From assembly GCF_036226465.1 (NCBI RefSeq), contig NZ_CP108476.1, forward strand, positions 5,828,001-5,892,000: DNA of 64,000 bases, given 5' to 3'. The position numbers and the translations under genes were made by a program. Below, one piece after another: positions 58,901 through 64,000 of this stretch. Positions within the stretch are counted from its first letter, which is position 1, and each line of letters starts with the position of its first letter. The notes below the pieces were generated by a model. The model searched no databases, was not told the origin of the DNA, and was given only the letters and a program-made list of their open reading frames with translations. This DNA comes from Kitasatospora sp. NBC_01250. GTDB taxonomy: Bacteria > Actinomycetota > Actinomycetes > Streptomycetales > Streptomycetaceae.

Positions 58901-59146
58901 TTCCGGCTGCGCCGGGCGCTGGCCCGCCGGCTCTACCCGCTGCCCCGGCCGCTGGGCGCGGTCTCGGCCCGGCTCGCCTACCTGTCCGCCGCCGACACCC
59001 GTTCGGGTGGACGTCCGGAGCCCGGCGCGGGCCGCCCCGCGCAGCCGCACCCGGCGCACGAGTCCGCGGAGTGCCAGGCCGCCTGCGGCACCGTGCCGGG
59101 GTCCACGGCCGGTCCGCATAACGAGACGTCGATCCCACCTGCTTGA
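55985..59146 (+). CDS. cdgF: membrane PAS-GGDEF-EAL c-di-GMP protein (CdgF-like)
   Basis: 1053 residues. Multi-helix membrane region (about 50-365), PAS domain (about 376-512), GGDEF (about 520-700), EAL (about 720-975), Pro/Gly-rich tail. GGDEF is intact (G617-F621) with an inhibitory site R608-TG-D611 five residues before it, so diguanylate cyclase activity with feedback is expected. The EAL keeps E756-A-L but has lost other metal ligands: DDFGTG is AGFGAG (A885-G886), the NLS asparagine is replaced (VTVRLTAERL), and LEITE is VIELAR. It should be catalytically dead. Position next to ilvB agrees with S. coelicolor CdgF as I recall it. GGAGG precedes GTG 55985. Confidence 0.87.
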   Translation: MSPADVVPQTLPARPREATQPQTTAAPAPGAVPTGASALGPPPGRRPLLPIGRLPGVLLALLGLGYAVGAATGWGSPAVAKFMGDFGLAGAAMVAALSCLAHGCTVPGPTRPAWLLFGLSSASVALGNGTWGWYEVVLRTDLPPDSLADYAFLPFAPLAITGLLVLAQRPRGAAGWLCLLLDGWMVAGSLFTLSWSLALGRTAEGEVGDPLRLALGLAYPVLDILMVSLVVGLRFRGRDGNRAAVHTVMLALAVTVVCDGLFTSRTLHDTYHSGNLLDAGWVAGSLLLASAPWSTRWGRGRPSREHPSAGGLPRRRVASTFSALTPYAAAAVCTAGILDNALGGHPMDRVVIVVACTVGLALIVRQGIMLLDNLSLAQELAQKEAHFRSLVQGSSDVIMITGANGVLSYVSPAALGVYSRDPEELVGGRLLDLVHPEDADRVVGEVHRFLARSQRLARQLTPTAHRPTPRAMEPSARVECRIRAGGGEWLHVESTVNRYRDGLILNSRDVTERVSLQAQLQHNAFHDPLTDLPNRALFAERLRASLGGRSLQPPGAESPREHPYQEPGTVAVLFLDLDGFKAVNDTVGHQVGDQLLVQAARRLQATVRTGDTVARFGGDEFAVLVCGPLGRLRVQELAERLRLALSEPYWIGGTELGVAASIGIAFGPRGLDEYGQPVGEVAVLADELMRDADLAMYRAKSEGKGRVVLYSSAMRADVEHRRELDDRLRLAVREGGFALYHQPVVDLRTGAVAGVEALARWRSAQGLLLTPAEFLRAAEAGDAAGRFTRWLLQQSIAEAALRSAVGPGGAGRGPAGAVPVTVRLTAERLCAPGVHETIAAALRECGLPPGRLVIELARMGSDAMADELGRKLAALRRLGVGTALAGFGAGSGSLSALARLSFDALKLDRALVQELADNPRSRALAGHALRLGRELGLATCAEGVDKERQVTVLQELGCRYGQGLAFAQPLDEFRLRRALARRLYPLPRPLGAVSARLAYLSAADTRSGGRPEPGAGRPAQPHPAHESAECQAACGTVPGSTAGPHNETSIPPA

Positions 59147-59172
59147 CATCGGCCCGCGCCGAGGAGCAAGGT
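59143..59172 (+). promoter_or_regulatory. ilvB operon promoter
   Basis: TTGACA (59143-59148), 18-nt spacer, CAAGGT (59167-59172). The -35 overlaps the stop codon of the upstream gene. Transcription would start at 59180, the A of the leader-peptide ATG. Confidence 0.6.
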
Positions 59173-59179
59173 CGGTGCC

Positions 59180-59221
59180 ATGACCACCCGAATTCTCGTA
59201 CTTGGCGGGCGCGTCGGCTGA
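59180..59221 (+). CDS. ilv leader peptide (13 residues)
   Basis: Reads MTTRILVLGGRVG then stop. Five of 13 residues are Ile, Leu or Val, four of them in a row (residues 5-8), the typical sensor of charged branched-chain tRNAs. The coding sequence's end pairs with RNA just before the terminator at 59262-59295. The predicted transcription start is at its ATG, so it would be translated as a leaderless message. Together with the terminator this indicates transcription attenuation of ilvBNC. Confidence 0.85.
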   Translation: MTTRILVLGGRVG

Positions 59222-59295
59222 GCCCCGGACCTCGTCCGGACTCGTACCTGGCCGACGCGCCACCCCTCGCTTGCCCTTGGCACGAGGGGTTTTTT
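59208..59295 (+). promoter_or_regulatory. ilvBNC attenuator (alternative stems plus intrinsic terminator)
   Basis: GGCGCGTCGGC (59208-59218, leader codons 10-13) pairs perfectly with 59251-59261. Inside that loop CCGGAC-CTC-GTCCGG (59225-59239) forms a hairpin. Next comes the terminator: ACCCCTCG (59262-59269) with CGAGGGGT (59283-59290), an inner TGCC/GGCA stem, and six T residues (59290-59295). A ribosome stalled at codons 5-8 would cover the first arm. A possible competing helix is CCTCGT (59230-59235) with ACGAGG (59282-59287), only 6 bp. Confidence 0.82.
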
Positions 59296-59455
59296 GTTGC
59301 ACTCGCACTGTTTGAACACCGATGTACCGCCGGTTCGTCCCTCCGGATATCGGACGGAACGGACCAGCACCCGGCTACCGGACCCTCGCCGGCGGAGCAG
59401 CACAGCGCCCCGGGGGAGCCCGCCGGGCCGGCCGAAACCGAGAAGAGACAGGCAG

Positions 59456-61309
59456 ATGACTGAGCACACGGCATCCCCCCGCCGCGGGGACCAGCAGGGC
59501 GGCCCGTCCCAGGAGGCTCCCGCGGTGGTCGAGACCATGACCGGCGCGCAGTCGCTCATCCGCTCGCTCGAGGCGGTCGGCGCGGAGACCGTCTTCGGCA
59601 TCCCGGGCGGTGCGATCCTGCCGGCGTACGACCCGCTGATGGACTCGGTCAAGGTCCGGCACATCCTGGTCCGCCACGAGCAGGGCGCGGGCCACGCGGC
59701 CACCGGATACGCGCAGGCCACCGGCAAGGTGGGCGTCTGCATGGCGACCTCGGGTCCGGGCGCCACCAACCTGGTCACCCCGATCGCCGACGCCTACATG
59801 GACTCGGTGCCGATGGTCGCGATCACCGGCCAGGTCGCCTCCAAGGCGATCGGCACCGACGCCTTCCAGGAGGCGGACATCTGCGGCATCACGATGCCGA
59901 TCACCAAGCACAACTTCCTGGTCACCGACCCGGCCGAGATCCCGCGGGTGATCGCCGAGGCCTTCCACATCGCCGCCACCGGACGTCCGGGCCCGGTGCT
60001 GGTGGACATCGCCAAGGACGCGCTGCAGGCCACCACCACCTTCCGCTGGCCGGTGGAGCTGTCGCTGCCGGGCTACCGCCCCGTCACCAAGCCGCACGCC
60101 AAGCAGATCCGCGAGGCCGCCAAGCTGCTGGTCGCCGCCCGCAAGCCGGTGCTCTACGTGGGCGGCGGCGTGCTCAAGGCGAACGCCACCACCGAGCTGC
60201 GGATCCTGGCCGAGCTGACCGGCGCCCCGGTGGTCACCACGCTGATGGCGCTGGGCGCCTTCCCCGACAGCCACCCGCAGCACCTGGGCATGCCCGGCAT
60301 GCACGGCAGCGTCCCGGCGGTCACCGCCCTGCAGAAGTCCGACCTGCTCTTCACCCTCGGCGCCCGGTTCGACGACCGGGTCACCGGCAAGCTGGACAGC
60401 TTCGCGCCGTACGCCAAGGTGGTGCACGCCGACATCGACCCGGCCGAGATCGGCAAGAACCGCCCGGCCGACGTGCCGATCGTGGGCGACGCGCGCGAGG
60501 TGCTGGCCGACCTGATCGTCGCCGTCCAGGCCGAGCACGAGGCCGGCCGCACGGGCGACTACAGCGACTGGTGGGTCAAGCTCAACGAGTGGAAGAAGAC
60601 CTACCCGCTGGGCTACGAGTCGGCCCCCGCCGGCGAGTTGTCGCCGCAGCAGGTGATCGAGCGGATCGGGCAGCTGGTCGGCTCGGACGCGATCTACGCG
60701 GCCGGCGTCGGGCAGCACCAGATGTGGGCCTCGCAGTTCATCAACTACGAGAAGCCGGCCAGCTGGCTCAACTCCGGCGGCGCGGGCACCATGGGCTACG
60801 CGGTCCCGGCCGCGATGGGCGCCAAGGCGGGCCGCCCGGAGGCCGCGGTCTGGGCGATCGACGGCGACGGCTGCTTCCAGATGACCAATCAGGAACTGGT
60901 CACCTGCGCGCTGAACAACATCCCGATCAAGGTCGCGGTCATCAACAACGGTTCGCTGGGCATGGTCCGCCAGTGGCAGACCCTCTTCTACAACCAGCGC
61001 TACTCCAACACCGTGCTGCACGCCGGCCCCGAGCACGACGGCGTCGCCCCGCCGCCGCAGGGCACCCGGATCCCGGACTTCGTGCTGCTCTCCGAGGCGA
61101 TGGGCTGCGTGGGTCTGCGCTGCGAGCGCCCCGAGGACCTGGACGCGGTGATCAAGCAGGCGATGGAGATCAACGACCGCCCGGTGGTGATCGACTTCAT
61201 CGTCCACCAGGACGCCATGGTCTGGCCGATGGTGGCCGCCGGCACCAGCAACGACGAGATCCTCTTCGCCCGGGGCGTGCGCCCCGACTTCGGCGACGAC
61301 CTCGACTGA
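59456..61309 (+). CDS. ilvB: acetolactate synthase, catalytic subunit
   Basis: 617 residues. ThDP/FAD enzyme of valine, leucine and isoleucine synthesis. Residues 1-35 are a low-complexity leader; MTGAQSLIRSLEAVGAETVFGIPGGA begins the PYR domain with catalytic glutamate in VRHEQGAGHAATGYA. LGARFDDRVTG is in the FAD domain; GDGCFQMTNQELVT...INN is the ThDP/Mg motif. ATG 59456 fits the usual Streptomyces start MTE; the frame is open upstream across the attenuator. ilvN follows after 24 nt. Confidence 0.95.
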   Translation: MTEHTASPRRGDQQGGPSQEAPAVVETMTGAQSLIRSLEAVGAETVFGIPGGAILPAYDPLMDSVKVRHILVRHEQGAGHAATGYAQATGKVGVCMATSGPGATNLVTPIADAYMDSVPMVAITGQVASKAIGTDAFQEADICGITMPITKHNFLVTDPAEIPRVIAEAFHIAATGRPGPVLVDIAKDALQATTTFRWPVELSLPGYRPVTKPHAKQIREAAKLLVAARKPVLYVGGGVLKANATTELRILAELTGAPVVTTLMALGAFPDSHPQHLGMPGMHGSVPAVTALQKSDLLFTLGARFDDRVTGKLDSFAPYAKVVHADIDPAEIGKNRPADVPIVGDAREVLADLIVAVQAEHEAGRTGDYSDWWVKLNEWKKTYPLGYESAPAGELSPQQVIERIGQLVGSDAIYAAGVGQHQMWASQFINYEKPASWLNSGGAGTMGYAVPAAMGAKAGRPEAAVWAIDGDGCFQMTNQELVTCALNNIPIKVAVINNGSLGMVRQWQTLFYNQRYSNTVLHAGPEHDGVAPPPQGTRIPDFVLLSEAMGCVGLRCERPEDLDAVIKQAMEINDRPVVIDFIVHQDAMVWPMVAAGTSNDEILFARGVRPDFGDDLD

Positions 61310-61333
61310 ACCTCGAACTAGGAATCAGAGACC

Positions 61334-61858
61334 ATGTCCAAGCACACCCTCTCCGTCCTGGTCGAGAACAAGCCCGGCGCGCTGGCCCGCGTCGCCGCCC
61401 TGTTCTCCCGTCGGGGCTTCAACATCGACTCCCTCGCCGTCGGCCCGACCGAGCACCCGGACATCTCCCGGATGACCATCGTGGTCAACGTCGAGGATCT
61501 GCCCCTTGAGCAGGTCACCAAGCAGCTCAACAAGCTGGTCAACGTGATAAAGATCGTCGAGCTCGACCAGTCCGCTGCGATCCAGCGGGAACTGGTCCTG
61601 GTCAAGGTCCGGGCCGACAACGAGACCCGGTCCCAGGTCGTCGAGATCGTGCAGCTCTTCCGCGCCAAGACCGTGGACGTGTCGCCGGACGCCGTCACCA
61701 TCGAGGCCACCGGCAGCTCGGACAAGCTGGAGGCGATGCTGCGAATGCTGGAACCGTACGGCATCAAGGAGCTCGTGCAGTCGGGCCTGGTGGCGATCGG
61801 GCGCGGTGCCCGGTCGATCACCGACCGCTCGCTGCGCGCGCTCGACCGCAGCGCCTGA
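61334..61858 (+). CDS. ilvN: acetolactate synthase, regulatory subunit
   Basis: 174 residues. N-terminal ACT domain (HTLSVLVENKPGALARVAALFSRRGFNI) that binds valine for feedback inhibition, and the C-terminal activation domain (ALVKVRADNETRSQV-like segment onward). Normal length. Follows ilvB by 24 nt. Confidence 0.96.
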   Translation: MSKHTLSVLVENKPGALARVAALFSRRGFNIDSLAVGPTEHPDISRMTIVVNVEDLPLEQVTKQLNKLVNVIKIVELDQSAAIQRELVLVKVRADNETRSQVVEIVQLFRAKTVDVSPDAVTIEATGSSDKLEAMLRMLEPYGIKELVQSGLVAIGRGARSITDRSLRALDRSA

Positions 61859-61971
61859 CCGAACCGCGTCTCCCCGCTGTCTCAGCAGCTGAGCGCGACC
61901 CCCTGAACCCCTGTCACCTGCGCGTACGGTAGCCAGAGCACCGACGTGACCAACCAAGGAGAAGTCCCACC

Positions 61972-62967
<996 letters not shown>

Positions 62968-62984
62968 CCAGCCGGTCGGTGAGT

Positions 62985-63028
62985 GGTGGGGGCGGGCCCG
63001 ATCGGAAGCCGACGGGCCCGTCCCCACC
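62985..63028 (+). terminator. terminator of ilvBNC
   Basis: GGTGGGGGCGGGCCCG (62985-63000) and CGGGCCCGTCCCCACC (63013-63028) form a 16-bp stem with one G-U pair and a 12-nt loop. Confidence 0.8.
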
Positions 63029-63080
63029 GTTGCTCCGGCGCCCGGCGTGGGCCCGCTGCGCCGCTGTACACGGCGTCGGT

Positions 63081-63107
63081 CCCGTGCGGGTGATTTCGCC
63101 GCACGGG
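63081..63107. promoter_or_regulatory. inverted repeat upstream of serA promoter
   Basis: CCCGTGCG (63081-63088) and CGCACGGG (63100-63107) with an 11-nt spacer, ending about 25 bp before the TAGACT -10 box. Possible regulator site. Confidence 0.35.
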
Positions 63108-63132
63108 CACAGGCAAAGCCCTTGCCCGCCGA

Positions 63133-63138
63133 TAGACT
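63133..63138 (+). promoter_or_regulatory. -10 TAGACT of serA transcript
   Basis: Predicted start near 63145, at or beside the GTG of the upstream reading frame at 63144. No good -35. Confidence 0.5.
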
Positions 63139-63143
63139 TCCGA

Positions 63144-63269
63144 GTGCGCGTCAGGCCCACAGCGTCGTGCGTCTACCTACGCGGCATGCCACCATCCCCA
63201 CGCCCGCCGGAGCGCTGCGCCGGCCACGCCACCCACGTGACCGTGGAGCGGGGGAGTACCGGACAGTAA
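63144..63269 (+). CDS. possible 41-residue upstream ORF of serA
   Basis: GTG 63144 opens a 41-codon frame (starting MRVRPTASCVYLRGMPP if GTG is read as Met) that begins 5 nt after a TAGACT -10 and ends in TAA at 63267-63269. The stop overlaps the AAGGA ribosome site of serA. Basic, two cysteines, no known domain. Could be a leader peptide whose translation affects serA; could also be chance, since the region is GC-rich and stops are rare. Confidence 0.4.
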   Translation: MRVRPTASCVYLRGMPPSPRPPERCAGHATHVTVERGSTGQ

Positions 63270-63281
63270 GGACCAACTGTC

Positions 63282-64000
63282 GTGAGCACTGTGACATCCA
63301 AGGCCGTGACCTCTCAGAGCGCCGTCGTACTGATCGCCGAAGAGCTGTCGCCCGCCACCGTCGACGCCCTGGGGCCGGACTTCGAGATCCGCCACTGCGA
63401 CGGAGCCGACCGCACCGAACTGCTGACCGCCATCGCGGACGTGGACGCCATCCTGATCCGCTCGGCCACCCGGATCGACGCCGAGGCGCTGGCCGTGGCG
63501 AAGAAGCTGAAGGTGGTCGCCCGGGCCGGTGTCGGCCTGGACAACGTCGACGTCGCCGCCGCCACCAAGGCCGGCGTGATGGTCGTCAACGCGCCGACCT
63601 CCAACATCGTCACCGCCGCCGAACTCGCCTGCGGGCTGCTGATCTCGGTGGCCCGCAACATCGCGCCCGCCAACTCCGCGCTCAAGGCCGGTGAGTGGAA
63701 GCGCAACAAGTACACCGGCGTCGAGCTGTCCGAGAAGACCCTCGGCGTGGTGGGCCTGGGCCGGATCGGCGTGCTGGTCGCCCAGCGGATGTCCGCCTTC
63801 GGCATGAAGATCGTCGCCTACGACCCCTACATCCAGGCCGCCCGCGCGGCCCAGATGGGCGTCAAGCTGCTCTCGCTGGACGAGCTGCTGGAGGTCTCCG
63901 ACTTCATCACCGTCCACTTGCCCAAGACCCCCGAGACGATCGGCCTGATCGGCGACGACGCGCTGCACAAGGTCAAGCCGAGCGTGCGGATCGTCAATGC
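63282..64000 (+). CDS. serA: D-3-phosphoglycerate dehydrogenase (3' end beyond window)
   Basis: First step of serine synthesis from 3-phosphoglycerate. 239 codons visible, cut by the right edge. VVLIAEELSPATVDALG start; LLTAIADVDAILIRSATRID; VARAGVGLDNVDV; VVNAPTSNIVTAAELACGLL; Rossmann loop LGVVGLGRIGVLVAQRM and YDPYI. The catalytic Arg, Glu and His regions lie partly beyond the edge. GTG 63282 has AAGGA about 9 nt upstream. Confidence 0.95.
   Translation, partial: MSTVTSKAVTSQSAVVLIAEELSPATVDALGPDFEIRHCDGADRTELLTAIADVDAILIRSATRIDAEALAVAKKLKVVARAGVGLDNVDVAAATKAGVMVVNAPTSNIVTAAELACGLLISVARNIAPANSALKAGEWKRNKYTGVELSEKTLGVVGLGRIGVLVAQRMSAFGMKIVAYDPYIQAARAAQMGVKLLSLDELLEVSDFITVHLPKTPETIGLIGDDALHKVKPSVRIVN

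Larger units (their letters stand above)
62968..63281. other. 314-bp intergenic region ilvC / serA
   Basis: Contains the ilvC terminator (62985-63028), an inverted repeat (63081-63107), a TAGACT -10 (63133-63138), a 41-codon uORF (63144-63269) and the serA ribosome site (AAGGA, 63268-63272). Confidence 0.7.

Noticed and set aside
59296..59455. A second regulatory RNA between the ilv terminator and ilvB
   Set aside because: Only a 5-bp CGTCC/GGACG dyad is visible; nothing resembling a known motif.

Overview
This is a high-GC actinobacterial chromosome segment, almost certainly from the Streptomycetaceae (Streptomyces or Kitasatospora). The evidence is extreme third-position G/C bias, GTG starts, rare TTA leucine codons, leaderless gene starts, the GlgE alpha-glucan gene set, a LAL-type regulator and two GGDEF/EAL proteins. 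From memory (not checked), the order glgB...glgP, gcvT/glyA/sdaA, ligA, gatCAB, ilvBNC, serA matches the S. coelicolor SCO5440-SCO5515 region. It is core chromosome. I see no insertion sequence, phage, CRISPR array, tRNA or rRNA gene.

Layout. 1-18 kb: the trehalose-to-glucan operon glgE-treS-mak-glgB (minus strand, glgB cut by the window edge) with divergent glgP; a TTA-containing membrane protein; a two-subunit ABC exporter; and the debranching enzyme glgX. 18-23 kb: two tandem L,D-transpeptidase lipoproteins, a TTA-containing RsbW-like ATPase and a secreted metallopeptidase-like protein. 23-30 kb: the glycine/serine operon gcvT-gcvH-glyA-sdaA behind a tandem glycine riboswitch, and two divergent SseB-family genes. 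30-37 kb: a five-gene oligopeptide ABC importer, a TRIC-type membrane protein and a convergent, overlapping IclR regulator. 38-46 kb: cysteine desulfurase, mnmA, a LOG-family protein, an SDR, a TrmH-like methyltransferase, a MetE-like methionine synthase and ligA. 46-59 kb: an RmdB-like GGDEF-EAL protein (TTA codon), gatCA, a small membrane protein, gatB, a small basic protein, a LAL regulator and a CdgF-like PAS-GGDEF-EAL protein. 59-64 kb: ilvBNC with leader-peptide attenuator, and serA (cut by the right edge).

How the genes fit together. TreS converts trehalose to maltose, Mak phosphorylates it, GlgE polymerises maltose-1-phosphate and GlgB branches the product; GlgP and GlgX take glucan apart. 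SerA, GlyA, GcvT/GcvH and SdaA handle serine, glycine and one-carbon units. Cysteine desulfurase supplies sulfur to MnmA for tRNA thiolation. The two c-di-GMP proteins look complementary: one has an intact EAL domain, the other an intact GGDEF and inhibitory site with a dead EAL.

The most interesting signals are regulatory. At least five genes have a -10-like hexamer exactly 7 nt before the start codon (leaderless arrangement). In two adjacent cases the hexamer begins with the TAG stop codon of the preceding gene. Three genes carry a TTA codon (candidate bldA dependence). The ilv leader peptide appears leaderless, and a 41-codon uORF ends inside the serA ribosome binding site. I found no clear-cut new multi-gene defence or biosynthetic system.
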